From positions 3,282,842-3,346,841 of the forward strand of contig CP096135.1 of the NCBI GenBank assembly GCA_023213195.1: 64,000 nucleotides of DNA. Direction: 5' to 3'. This document shows, in pieces, positions 45,692 to 54,530 of this stretch. The notes beneath the pieces were generated by a model. It ran no database searches. It was not told where the DNA came from and worked only from the letters and a program-made list of their open reading frames with translations. Source of the DNA: Sphingobacteriales bacterium JAD_PAG50586_3 (lineage in GTDB: Bacteria; Bacteroidota; Bacteroidia; CAMBQF01). A program made the position numbers and the translations under genes. Every line of letters begins with the position of its first letter. Within the stretch, counting starts at the first letter, position 1.

Positions 45692-46585
45692 TTACTGTGC
45701 ATTGTAAGCTGCGGCAAAGCCTTTGGCAAAATCTTCCAGCTTAACCTTGCCTAATTGCGCAGGCGGGTTGGCAAAAAAGTCGGCTTGCATAAGTCCGCTG
45801 CGTTGGCTTTTGCCCATAGCTACATAACCATCAACATTAGTTTTTGGTAAGCCTGCCTGCAACATGCCCTGTTCTGATTGTTCGTCGGTAAACAATACCC
45901 AAGGAGTACCGGGCTTGCCAATAGCATTGCCCAATACGGTAGCAACTTCTCCGTATGTCCTAACATCGCTGGCAATGTATTGAATACTGATGCCGGTAAA
46001 ATCAAGTTTTAATAACGCATCGGCAACCACATCGGCAATATCATTGGTATCCACCAATACAATTTTATCATCGGCACTGCCACCATTGCTACCCATAATG
46101 CCCGCATTTTTTATCAAGTTTATTTGGGCAAACAGGTTATAATAAAAGAATGATGGGCGCATAAACTTAGCGTTGATGCCTTCCAGTTTTAAAAGTTCTT
46201 CTTCTAAATAGCCAACACCATCTACAGGGCCAACGCCTTTGCGCAAATGCGCACCAATGCTGCTAAGTAGCACAACGTTTTTAATGCTGTTAGCTTTTAA
46301 GGCAGCTACATAGTTATTTGCTACCAGCTTTTGGTGGGTAAACCAATCGGGCGCGGCAAAGGTTGGGGGTATCATAAGGTATACCGCATCGGCACCGGTA
46401 AAAGCCTGGGTTAAAAACGCAGCATCATCAACCGAGCCAACGGCGGCTTTAGCGCCAAGGGCTTCAATATCGGCCACGCGGGCTGCTGTGCTGGTTATTA
46501 CGGTTACGGTGTGCCCGGCTGTTGTTAATTTTTCTACTACCGGTTTAGAAATATGGCCTATAGAGCCAGTTATTACATAGTTCAT
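45692..46585 (-). CDS. NmrA-like NAD(P)-binding oxidoreductase
   Basis: This intact 297-residue protein has the atypical SDR/NmrA start NYVITGSIGHISKPVVEKL (a GxxGxxx variant), DAVYLMIPPTF, VVLLSSIGAH and FMRPSFFYYN. It is related to azoreductase-like NmrA proteins (QorB, HSCARG type) that bind NADP and act as quinone reductases or redox sensors. It is divergent from an HxlR regulator with a shared control region, a common arrangement in which the regulator responds to quinones or aldehydes. A minus-strand TAACTTTG box at 46611-46618 probably drives it. Confidence 0.87.
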   Translation of the reverse strand: MNYVITGSIGHISKPVVEKLTTAGHTVTVITSTAARVADIEALGAKAAVGSVDDAAFLTQAFTGADAVYLMIPPTFAAPDWFTHQKLVANNYVAALKANSIKNVVLLSSIGAHLRKGVGPVDGVGYLEEELLKLEGINAKFMRPSFFYYNLFAQINLIKNAGIMGSNGGSADDKIVLVDTNDIADVVADALLKLDFTGISIQYIASDVRTYGEVATVLGNAIGKPGTPWVLFTDEQSEQGMLQAGLPKTNVDGYVAMGKSQRSGLMQADFFANPPAQLGKVKLEDFAKGFAAAYNAQ

Positions 46586-46606
46586 TGTGCTTGTTGTTTT
46601 AAATTT

Positions 46607-46680
46607 TTGTCAAAGTTATTCCAATGCTGTATATTTGTACTGTACTTACTAAATTATATGGTACTTACTAAAAAGTAAGT
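46607..46680. promoter_or_regulatory. back-to-back promoters and HxlR-type operator
   Basis: Plus-strand promoter: TTG 46607-46609, 20-base spacer, TATATTTG 46630-46637. Minus-strand box TAACTTTG: 46611-46618. Just downstream of the plus start, GTACTTACTAAA occurs twice (46642-46653, 46661-46672). The second forms the inverted repeat ACTTACT-AAAA-AGTAAGT (46663-46680), a likely HxlR operator. Confidence 0.65.
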
Positions 46681-46702
46681 TTTATGTTTAACAAACGTTA
46701 CA

Positions 46703-47074
46703 ATGAGAAAAGAAAATTCTACCAACAGCATAAATCGTGAGGCCCTAATAAACCAATGTCCGGTAAATTATACTTTAGAACTTATTGGCGGCCGCTGGAA
46801 AACCCTGATATTATTCAATTTACAAAATAAGCCCTTGCGCTTTAGCGAACTAAAAAGGGCTTTACCTGGTGTTACAGAAAAGATGCTTACCCAGCAACTG
46901 AGGGAATTAGAGGCTGACAACCTGCTTACCCGCACCGTATATGCCGAGGTCCCGCCAAGGGTAGAGTATTCTCTTACTGATTTGGGAAAATCGCTGCAAC
47001 CAGTGCTTATAAATATTGCTAAATGGGGGCTGAGTGTAATGCCTACCTATACATCAAAACAGGCTAGGGCTTAA
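46703..47074 (+). CDS. HxlR-family winged-helix transcriptional regulator
   Basis: This 123-residue protein has the HxlR hallmark: Cys19 in NQCPVNYTLELIGGRWKTLIL, then the recognition helix RFSELKRALPGVTEKMLTQQLRELE and the wing RTVYAEVPPRVEYSLTDLG. HxlR proteins bind inverted repeats as dimers, and several sense aldehydes or quinones through that cysteine. It probably controls itself and the divergent NmrA-like oxidoreductase through the ACTTACT/AGTAAGT repeats between them. Intact. Confidence 0.92.
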   Translation: MRKENSTNSINREALINQCPVNYTLELIGGRWKTLILFNLQNKPLRFSELKRALPGVTEKMLTQQLRELEADNLLTRTVYAEVPPRVEYSLTDLGKSLQPVLINIAKWGLSVMPTYTSKQARA

Positions 47075-47503
47075 AAATAAGGGTTGACATTGGGGATAAT
47101 GGGGTTGTATCTTTGTGGGGAAGTGATTACTGGTTAAGTTTATAAGTGATAAAGCACCCGCGAAAACGAGTGCATTAGCTACACACTGTAAGGATTTAGT
47201 ACCCCCACCGTCAATCACACCTTCGGCGTGATCGACACCTCCCCTACAAGCAGGGGGAGGAAAAACCGAGCTAAGGCGAGGTTAGGAGGAGGTACGAAAG
47301 GATACGCGAAAACGATGGCATTAGCTACACGCTGTAGGTTACCATCCCCGTCACGACTATCGTCGCGACACCCCCTCCTAAATTTAGGAGGGGGAAGGGG
47401 GAGGTAGTAACCGCAAAAACGATAGCATTAGCTACATACTCTAAGGGTTGAAGATCATAGCAAAAATCTACTAATTACTAATTAAAAATTCATAATTAAT
47501 ACG
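47075..47503. other. gene-free region with repeats upstream of rpsA
   Basis: Contains three 36-nt repeats and two C-rich hairpins (around 47205-47275 and 47345-47405). No gene seen. Confidence 0.6.
47158..47447 (+). repeat. three copies of a 36-nt repeat (subfamily B)
   Basis: Units at 47158, 47305 and 47412 share CGAAAACG, GCATTAGCTACA and CTGTA. They align with subfamily A at 22764-23195, with the central nine bases changed (ATGGCATTA-like in place of GGTTGTCGG-like). All lie in the same orientation and precede rpsA. Confidence 0.7.
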
Positions 47504-47511
47504 TACCTTTG
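47504..47511 (+). promoter_or_regulatory. -7 promoter box of rpsA
   Basis: TACCTTTG, 71 bases before the ATG at 47583. Confidence 0.6.
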
Positions 47512-47582
47512 CACTCCTTTTGCAAATGCGGAAGGGATACAGTTCACTGATTGTTTAACCATTTTTAAATTTACTCATTCTG

Positions 47583-49590
47583 ATGTCAGAAGAGATTGAA
47601 AACACAACCGGTGCTGAAGGCACTGAAAACCAAGTAGCTGAAGCACCTGTTGCTGAAGTTACTCCGGAGGCTCCTGCAAAAGCAGCTCCAACCGCCCCAG
47701 CTGTACCAGACCCAAATTTTGACTGGAACGCTATAGGCAAAAAACAACAAAACTATACTGAGGCTGAAGTTGCATCGTACGACAAAAAGTATGAAGACAC
47801 TTTACGTTCTGTTATAGAGCACGATGTAACTATGGGCAAAGTAGTGGCTAAAACCACTAAAGAGCTTATTGTAAACATTGGCTACAAGTCTGACGGCGTT
47901 ATTTCGTTATCTGAAGTTCGTTACAACCCTGATATTGCAGTGGGCGACGAAATTGAGGTTTATGTAGAGCGTCAGGAAGATAAAAGCGGCCAGTTAGTAT
48001 TATCTCACAAAAAAGCCCGTTCGCTTAAATCGTGGGAGCGTATTAACCAAGCCCTTGAAAACGACGAAATCATTAAAGGTTACATCAAAAGCCGCACTAA
48101 AGGTGGTCTTATTGCCGAAATCTTCGGTGTTGAGGCTTTCTTACCAGGTTCTCAAATTGATGTTAAGCCTATCCGCGATTACGACGTTTACGTTGGTAAA
48201 ACCATGGAATTCAAAGTTGTTAAAATCAACAACGAATTTAAAAACGTGGTTGTATCGCACAAAGCCCTTATCGAGGCTGAGCTTGAGCAACAAAAAGTTG
48301 ACATCATGTCTAAGCTTGAGAAAGGCTAAGGTATTGGAAGGTACCGTTAAAAACATCACTTCGTACGGTGTATTCATCGACCTTGGTGGCGTTGACGGAC
48401 TTATCCACATTACCGACCTATCTTGGGGCCGCATAAACCACCCTGAAGAAATCGTTAAACTTGACGAGAAAATCCAGGTGGTTATCCTTGATTTTGACGA
48501 AGGCAAAAAACGTATTGCCCTTGGTTTAAAACAACTACAAGCTCACCCTTGGGATGCTTTAAGCGCAGACTTAAAAGTAGGCGACAAAGTAAAAGGCAAA
48601 GTAGTAGTTTTAGCCGATTACGGTGCGTTTGTAGAAGTTGCAGCCGGCGTAGAAGGCTTGATTCACGTATCAGAAATGTCGTGGAGCCAGCACTTACGTT
48701 CTGCCCAAGACTTCTTAAAAGTAGGCGACGAGGTAGAAGCTGTAGTATTGACTTTAGACCGCGACGAACGCAAAATGTCGTTAGGTATGAAACAATTGCT
48801 GCCTAACCCTTGGGACGAAATTGAAGCCCGTTACCCAGTTAACTCTCGCCACAAAGGTGTAGTTCGCAACTTTACTAACTTCGGCATTTTTGTTGAGTTA
48901 GAAGAGGGTGTAGACGGTTTGGTTCACATTTCTGACCTTTCTTGGTCTAAGAAAATTAAGCACCCATCAGAATTTACCAAAGTAGGTGAAGAACTAGAGG
49001 TTGTTGTATTAGAAATAGACAAAGAAAACCGTCGTTTAAGCTTAGGCCACAAACAACTGGAAGAAAACCCATGGGAAGTATTCTCAACCATCTTTACAGA
49101 AGGTTCAGTACACCAGGGCACTGTTACCAGCTTTGTTGACAAAGGCGCTATCGTATCGTTACCATACGGTGTAGAAGGCTTTGCCCCAATGAAACACCTT
49201 GTTAAAGAAGACAAAACCACTGCTAAAGTTGAAGAAACACTTGACTTTAAAGTGATTGAGTTCTCTAAAGAAAACAAGAAAATTGTTGTTTCTCATACTA
49301 AACTTCATGATGATGCCGTAGCTATTGCTAAGTCTGACGATGAAGGTACTACTGATGCTAAAGGCAAAGAAGTAAAAGCTAAAAAAGCTGTTAAGAAAAC
49401 AACAGACAACTCTGAGAAATCTACCCTTGGTGATTTTGATGTGTTAGCTGATTTGAAATCTAAAATGGAGAAAAGCGAAGGCGCTACCAAAGCTAAAGCC
49501 CCAAAGGCTAAAGTAGAAGAAGCACCTGCCGCCGACGAAGCCCCGGAAGCACCTGCTGCTGAAGAAGGCGAAGCTCCTGCAGCTGAATAA
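47583..49590 (+). CDS. rpsA: 30S ribosomal protein S1 (one frameshift here)
   Basis: S1 binds mRNA on the 30S subunit and helps initiation. The reconstructed protein has about 668 residues, with six S1 (OB-fold) repeats. The clearest are VLEGTVKNITSYGVFIDLGG, KGKVVVLADYGAFVEV, HKGVVRNFTNFGIFVEL and HQGTVTSFVDKGAIVSL, most followed by GLIHISDLSW-like turns. An acidic, Ala/Glu-rich N-terminal leader and tail flank them, as in other Bacteroidota. The frame breaks at CTAAGG, 48326-48331. CCAGG gives EKGQVLEG, the family sequence, so this is a consensus error. A terminator follows at 49612. Confidence 0.95.
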
Positions 49591-49611
49591 GGTTTTTAAA
49601 CCCTAAATACT

Positions 49612-49645
49612 AAAAGCCCCCTTACAGGAATGTCAGGGGGCTTTT
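49612..49645 (+). terminator. rho-independent terminator of rpsA
   Basis: AAAAGCCCCCT...AGGGGGCTTTT stem with T-rich 3' arm, 22 bases after the stop. Confidence 0.8.
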
Positions 49646-49709
49646 GCGTTATATGGTATAGCAATACTAATTTAAAAAAATTGAGTTAACTTTACTACAA
49701 ACGCTGTCT

Positions 49710-50327
49710 ATGCTGTTAAAACTACATATACGGATTACGGTTGCCTTATTAGCAATATTAATGCTGGCAAGCTGCACTAAAGAGCCTGTGGCATCTTTTA
49801 CAGCCCCCAGCCTTGTAGGCCTTTACCAACCTGTCCAATTTTTAAATACTTCTGTTGACGCTAAATCTTATCTATGGGAGTTTGGAGATGGCCAAACATC
49901 TACCGATGAAAATCCTACCCATACCTATACAGAAAGCGGTATTTACACTGTAACACTTACTGTCCGCTCTAGTAATGGTTCTAAAAAAGATGTAGCTACC
50001 CAAATTATTACTGCGGATATGGCACAATCGTTTGTAGGCACATACTTGGTTCAACAAAATTGTACCGGAAGTAGTACTGTTGCCTATACCATAGAAACGT
50101 ATGTTAATAATGGCACTTTATACCTTTCGGGCTTTGATATGTTAGAAGGTGACATTGCCTGCAATTTTAACGAAAGCGATTCGTTAAGCATGCCACCCCA
50201 AATTTTTAATAATGTAACATACGCGGGCACAGCAACTATTACCGGTGATGATTTTAGCATGGTTTATACCAAAACAGATGCCGGGGGTAACATTACAAAT
50301 TGCACCGCTAATTGTACTAAACAATAA
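49710..50327 (+). CDS. PKD-domain lipoprotein (first of a tandem pair)
   Basis: This 205-residue protein has a lipoprotein signal ([15 protein letters not shown]), a PKD domain ([29 protein letters not shown]) and an unrecognised C-terminal region with paired cysteines ([22 protein letters not shown]). PKD domains are beta-sandwiches for protein or sugar contacts at the cell surface. It is related to the next gene (6 bases away) along its whole length, so they arose by duplication. Both share the CTKEP/CAKEP mature start and the FVGTY linker. Function unknown. Confidence 0.82.
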   Translation: MLLKLHIRITVALLAILMLASCTKEPVASFTAPSLVGLYQPVQFLNTSVDAKSYLWEFGDGQTSTDENPTHTYTESGIYTVTLTVRSSNGSKKDVATQIITADMAQSFVGTYLVQQNCTGSSTVAYTIETYVNNGTLYLSGFDMLEGDIACNFNESDSLSMPPQIFNNVTYAGTATITGDDFSMVYTKTDAGGNITNCTANCTKQ

Positions 50328-50333
50328 CTTATT

Positions 50334-50957
50334 ATGAAAGCATTTATACGTTTCTTATTGGTTGTATTTTCAATTGCGCTATTAGCAGGCTGTGCTAAAG
50401 AGCCATTGGCGTTTTTTAATATAGATACCACAAACCCATTAAAAGTAGGCGTACCTATAGAGATGATAAACTACTCTGTAGATGCCAGAAGTTATGTTTG
50501 GGACTTTGGCGATGGTACTACCTCTACAGAAGAAAGCCCAACACATACCTACAGCCAACCGGGCATGTACACCGTTACGCTTACAGCCCAATCAGGCAAA
50601 AAGGAAAACGTAAAAACCCGTCTGCTAAATGTTACAGAAAACACCAATCCCTTTTTTGTAGGCACTTACAATGTTAACGACAATTGCAGCATCAGCGGGC
50701 CATTAAACTATACCTTAACCATAACCGATGGCGGCATAAACATTGCCATTAACAACCTTAAAAACAGCGGCATACAACTACAAGCCCAAACGTTTAACAA
50801 CAACTTTAATATTCCCAGCCAAACTGTAGAAATACAAGGCTCTGCATGGGGCGTATCGGGTGCGGGGTCGTTGGTTGGCACCCAACTAAATGGTTTCTAC
50901 ACCTTGAGCACTGGTATACAGCAAGAGTCGTGCAACTTTACTGCTGAGAAACAATAA
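50334..50957 (+). CDS. PKD-domain lipoprotein (second of a tandem pair)
   Basis: This 207-residue protein has a lipoprotein signal ([15 protein letters not shown]), a PKD domain ([30 protein letters not shown]) and a C-terminal beta-rich domain with [15 protein letters not shown] and [10 protein letters not shown]. It is a diverged copy of the gene 6 bases upstream. The pair plus the SdiA-regulated-like gene 22 bases downstream look like one operon of surface lipoproteins. Function unknown. Confidence 0.82.
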   Translation: MKAFIRFLLVVFSIALLAGCAKEPLAFFNIDTTNPLKVGVPIEMINYSVDARSYVWDFGDGTTSTEESPTHTYSQPGMYTVTLTAQSGKKENVKTRLLNVTENTNPFFVGTYNVNDNCSISGPLNYTLTITDGGINIAINNLKNSGIQLQAQTFNNNFNIPSQTVEIQGSAWGVSGAGSLVGTQLNGFYTLSTGIQQESCNFTAEKQ

Positions 50958-50978
50958 TACTACCCAATACGTTACAAT

Positions 50979-51881
50979 TTGATGATTTATAATTCCCTGT
51001 TGAAACACCTTGCTATCTTTAGCTTGTTGCTAAGTATAGCTAGTTGCAGTGTAAGCACAAACCCTATTACAAGCAGTTACAATTACGCTAACCCTGCCGA
51101 AACTATAATATTGCCCGATACGCTAAGAGAGGTGTCTGGGGTGGCTATTTTAGACTCTACCACCGTATCGTTTATTCAAGATGAAAACGGGATATTATTT
51201 ACCTATAGCCTGCGGGAAAAACGCATTACCAAGCAACAGGAATTTGCTATTGATGGCGATTACGAAGAGATTACCCGCGTAGGTAAATCGGTATACATAC
51301 TTCGCAGCGATGGTACCTTATTTGAGATTGCAGATTATGAAAACGCGGCATCTGATGTAGACACATTTAACACCGGAATACCCGCTGTAGATAACGAGGG
51401 CCTGTGCTACGACAAAGCCAACAACCGCCTGCTAATTGCCTGCAAAAGCAAGCTGGATAAAAGTGCGGGCGATAAAGACTCACGGGCCATTTACGGGTTT
51501 GATTTAACTACCAAAACCCTTAGCAGCACACCGGTATATAACTTCGACCTGAAAGAGATAAAGAAGTTTGCCGAAGACAATAAGGTGGACATACCCCAAA
51601 GCAAAAAGAAGGGTAAAAATGGCGGGGCAGATATTAAATTTAAAACATCAGCCATAGATATACACCCTATAACTAAGAAGCTTTACCTGCTATCGGCAGC
51701 CGACCATTTGCTGTTTATTTTTAACCTTGATGGTACGTTGGAGAATATTGAAGTGCTTGATAAAGACCGCTACAACAAAGCCGAAGGGCTGGCCTTTTTT
51801 GCTAATGGCGATATGCTTATTACCAACGAGGCCCAGAACAAAAAGCCTACGCTATTGCGGTTGAATTATAATAAGCCTTAG
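50979..51881 (+). CDS. SdiA-regulated-domain lipoprotein
   Basis: This 300-residue protein has a lipoprotein signal (FSLLLSIASCSV) and a beta-propeller-like body matching the SdiA-regulated family: LREVSGVAILDSTTVSFIQDENG, GDYEEITRVGKSVYILRSDGTLFEI, VDNEGLCYDKANNRLLIACK, SAIDIHPITKKLYLLSA, and AEGLAFFANGDMLITNEAQ. The family is named for one Salmonella/E. coli gene; its biochemical role is not settled. An asparagine/lysine-rich insertion (SKKKGKNGG) is present. Its 3' end overlaps the convergent outer-membrane protein gene by 35 bases. Confidence 0.83.
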   Translation: MMIYNSLLKHLAIFSLLLSIASCSVSTNPITSSYNYANPAETIILPDTLREVSGVAILDSTTVSFIQDENGILFTYSLREKRITKQQEFAIDGDYEEITRVGKSVYILRSDGTLFEIADYENAASDVDTFNTGIPAVDNEGLCYDKANNRLLIACKSKLDKSAGDKDSRAIYGFDLTTKTLSSTPVYNFDLKEIKKFAEDNKVDIPQSKKKGKNGGADIKFKTSAIDIHPITKKLYLLSAADHLLFIFNLDGTLENIEVLDKDRYNKAEGLAFFANGDMLITNEAQNKKPTLLRLNYNKP

Positions 51882-52584
51882 TCAGCAGTATTGCGAAGGC
51901 TCTTTTGCTGGTGCCTATTAAGAACACCAAGCCTGCATTGAAGTAGCCAATATTACCACGGCTTTGCTTATCAGTAAATACCTGATACTTTTCTAAGTAA
52001 ATGTCGCGGTAGTTAAAGGGTTGAAATATCATTTTGTATGATACCTTGAAACCTAAGGCTACCCTATCGCCCGTAAAAAAGTAGAAGCGTAGCATAGGCT
52101 CTATAGAAAGTGCATTAGTATTGTAGCCTGTGGGTGTTCTAGATGTATCGCTAAACACATTGGTAAACCTGTTTAGTGAGTAGCCCACCTGTACCGAGCC
52201 TGTAAATATAGAATTATCGCCCATAAAGGTTTGGTAGCCAATATCAAGCCCTGGCGTAAGAATAAACATGCGGGTATTAAACCCGGGATTGCTTAAACTA
52301 TCTATAGTAAAATGGGTAAAACTGAATGCGGGCCCTACCGTTAGCTTTTTAGCTATAGTAAAATGGTATGATGTATTAATGTCTACAATCTCTGAAAAGC
52401 TGGTACGCAAAGCGTAGTTGCCGGTTATTACGGGTATGCAAAAATCGGCCCTGAAGTTAGAACGGATAGGCTTTTGCCCCCACGCAGCCGTAGCCAGTAA
52501 TAAGGGCAAAATTGATATAAGTACTATATAGCGTATGCCTGTCTTCAACTTAACGTGTTTATACCTTTTACAGCTAAAAGCCAA
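51847..52584 (-). CDS. outer-membrane beta-barrel protein, unknown
   Basis: This 245-residue protein has a signal peptide (YIVLISILPLLLATAAWGQ) and alternating amphipathic strands (SYHFTIAKKLTVGPAFSF, FILTPGLDIGYQTF, FTGSVQVGYSLNRF, SIEPMLRFYFF, VALGFKVSYKMIF, YFNAGLVFLIG), as in eight-stranded or similar barrels. The final residues AILLTKAYYNSTAIA do not look like a barrel end, so the true stop may be earlier and a small frame error is possible. It overlaps the convergent lipoprotein gene. Function unknown. Confidence 0.65.
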   Translation of the reverse strand: MAFSCKRYKHVKLKTGIRYIVLISILPLLLATAAWGQKPIRSNFRADFCIPVITGNYALRTSFSEIVDINTSYHFTIAKKLTVGPAFSFTHFTIDSLSNPGFNTRMFILTPGLDIGYQTFMGDNSIFTGSVQVGYSLNRFTNVFSDTSRTPTGYNTNALSIEPMLRFYFFTGDRVALGFKVSYKMIFQPFNYRDIYLEKYQVFTDKQSRGNIGYFNAGLVFLIGTSKRAFAILLTKAYYNSTAIA

Positions 52585-52590
52585 AAAGGT

Positions 52591-53406
52591 TTACTTACCG
52601 CCAAACTTTTCAATTACGGCATTGCTTATGCCGGTGCTAGAGAAGCCACCATCGTGGTAAAGGTTTTGCATAGTAACCATCCGTGTAAGGTCTGAAAACA
52701 GCATTACACAGTAGTTTGCACAATCTTCGGCGCTGGCGTTACCAAGCGGAGAAATCTGGTCGGCATAGTCAAAAAAGGCATCGAAACCGCCTACACCGGT
52801 GCCGGCAGTAGTTTTGGTTGGCGATTGTGAAATTGTATTTACCCTAACCTTATTTTTAATACCGTAGTGGTAGCCAAAACTGCGGGCAATGCTTTCCAGC
52901 ATGGCTTTAGCTTCTGCCATATCCCCATAATCGGGGAAGGTGCGCTGACCTGCAATATAGGTTAACGATACTACCGAACCCCACTCTGCAATAGCATCTA
53001 ACTTATAAGCAGCCTGCAATGTGCGGTGCAGCGACATGGCCGAAATATCTAGCGTTTTATGGTAAAAATCGTAGTTAATATCGGTATACGGTTTGCCCTT
53101 GCGCACGTTTGGCGACATGCCTATAGAGTGCAGTACAAAGTCTATTTTACCGCCCAATACCTCTACAGCCTGTTTAAAAAGGTTTTCCAAATCAGCATCA
53201 ATAGTAGCATCGGCCCCAATAAGGGTAGAGCCGGTTTTTTCGGCCAGCTTGTTAATTTCGCCCATGCGTAAAGCTACGGGAGCGTTGGTAAGCACAAAGG
53301 TAGCGCCTTCGGCATGAGCATGCTCTGCTACTTTCCATGCAATAGAATTACTATCAAGTGCACCGAATATGATGCCGCGTTTACCTTTTAACAAGTTGTA
53401 AGCCAT
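52591..53406 (-). CDS. fabI: enoyl-[acyl-carrier-protein] reductase, FabI type
   Basis: FabI reduces enoyl-ACP with NADH at the last step of each fatty-acid elongation cycle. The intact 271-residue protein starts at ATG 53406 (AYNLLKGKRGIIFGALDSNSIAW), with HSIGMSP, the catalytic pair in DYGDMAEAKAML (Tyr-x6-Lys), and VRVNTISQSPTKT in place of the more common GPIKT. The upstream in-frame ATG at 53454 adds a leader without merit. It lies next to an outer-membrane protein gene (6 bases), but the link is probably only positional. Confidence 0.93.
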   Translation of the reverse strand: MAYNLLKGKRGIIFGALDSNSIAWKVAEHAHAEGATFVLTNAPVALRMGEINKLAEKTGSTLIGADATIDADLENLFKQAVEVLGGKIDFVLHSIGMSPNVRKGKPYTDINYDFYHKTLDISAMSLHRTLQAAYKLDAIAEWGSVVSLTYIAGQRTFPDYGDMAEAKAMLESIARSFGYHYGIKNKVRVNTISQSPTKTTAGTGVGGFDAFFDYADQISPLGNASAEDCANYCVMLFSDLTRMVTMQNLYHDGGFSSTGISNAVIEKFGGK

Positions 53407-53499
53407 AAGTATGTGTTTTGTATCGGGGTAAAAATAGAAAATACAGGCACGCAAAAAAGCGGCGATGCAATTTCTTTTTAACCGTACAATGTGTGCTAC

Positions 53500-53769
53500 T
53501 TATTTATCTGCAGATAAAACAGCCTGCTGCTGCTTTTTCATTTTCTTAAAGGCTTTCAGGCGTTCTATACCATTCAAATCGTCCAGTTCTACCCGGTTGG
53601 CGGTTTCGTCCTTTTGCAATTCGGCCCTTAACTCTGCTGTTGTTGCCAGCCAAAACGAGTTTTGCGATTCTTTCTCCAACAGTTTTGCTATCTTCTTCAC
53701 TAAGGCTTCGTTATTGGTATTTTTAATCCCTTCTATTAGCCTTTCCTTTTCTAACTCCATCTCCATCAT
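53500..53769 (-). CDS. small charged protein, unknown
   Basis: An 89-residue, highly charged, mostly helical protein (EKERLIEGIKNTNNEALVKKIAKLLEKESQ; ERLKAFKKMKKQQQAVL). It resembles antitoxin-like or coiled regulatory proteins in size and in the N-terminal helix, but no toxin gene lies beside it and I cannot assign a family. Start may be either Met 1, 2 or 4. Confidence 0.5.
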   Translation of the reverse strand: MMEMELEKERLIEGIKNTNNEALVKKIAKLLEKESQNSFWLATTAELRAELQKDETANRVELDDLNGIERLKAFKKMKKQQQAVLSADK

Positions 53770-53857
53770 TAAACAGTACTATTTATTAATATTTATTTAG
53801 CATTTAGGTTATGCTAAATCCCATCATAAATCGTACCAACTTTTGTATTTAGTTACT

Positions 53858-54442
53858 TTATAGCTCTACCCTACCCTCATTACAGGCGGTAGCAGCTTCG
53901 TCCAATTCTGCATACCAAGCCTCTCCGTATTTACGAATAAGGGGTGCTTTAAGAAAGCGGTATACCGGTACATCAAGGTTAGCACCACACTCGCACGCGG
54001 GCATGCATATATGCCACTTGTGATAGTTTAATGCTTCATACTCAGGCAATTTTTGCACACGTATGGGGTATAGATGGCACGACATTGGCTTATAAAAATC
54101 TATAGCACCCGCTTTGTGTGCCTTTTCTATAGCGCAGGATGCTATTCCATTATCAAACACCACATAGGCACAGCGGCCACCACTGCTTACCAGCGTGGTA
54201 ACATAATCGCCATCCTCATCAATCTCGTATTTGCCCTTCTTCTCTATAGCCTGTATGCCATCAAACTCCATAAAAGGTTTTACATCCTCGTAAATATCAT
54301 CCAGTATAGCTGTTTCATACTCCTCCAAAGGGGCTCCTGCATCGCCCTCTATACAGCACGCACCTTTGCAGGCGTTAAGGTCGCAAACAAAACGGCGTTC
54401 TAAAATATCTTCTGATACTAATGTATCTTGCACTACTAACAT
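53858..54442 (-). CDS. DUF3109 family cysteine-rich protein
   Basis: This 194-residue protein has the DUF3109 signature: CDLNACKGACC (residues 20-30), then GRCAYVVF, ASCAIEKAHKAG, PMSCHLYPIRV and HICMPACECG, in all about ten cysteines that likely bind metal or an Fe-S cluster. Members are widespread in Bacteroidota with no settled function. I chose ATG 54442, because a TATCTTTG box ends four bases before it, implying a leaderless transcript. The ATG at 54457 would lie upstream of the box. Confidence 0.85.
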   Translation of the reverse strand: MLVVQDTLVSEDILERRFVCDLNACKGACCIEGDAGAPLEEYETAILDDIYEDVKPFMEFDGIQAIEKKGKYEIDEDGDYVTTLVSSGGRCAYVVFDNGIASCAIEKAHKAGAIDFYKPMSCHLYPIRVQKLPEYEALNYHKWHICMPACECGANLDVPVYRFLKAPLIRKYGEAWYAELDEAATACNEGRVEL

Positions 54443-54446
54443 AAGG

Positions 54447-54454
54447 CAAAGATA
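54447..54454 (-). promoter_or_regulatory. -7 box of the DUF3109 gene, leaderless arrangement
   Basis: Minus-strand TATCTTTG, then CCTT and ATG (54442). Confidence 0.6.
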
Positions 54455-54519
54455 CAAAGGATATACGGGATAGCAGAAAATGATGGAATAATAAGGATAT
54501 CAATACTTTGTAAAAATTA

Positions 54520-54527
54520 TATATTTG
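54520..54527 (+). promoter_or_regulatory. -7 box of the YhhN-like gene, leaderless arrangement
   Basis: TATATTTG, then CTT and ATG (54531). Confidence 0.6.
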
Positions 54528-54530
54528 CTT

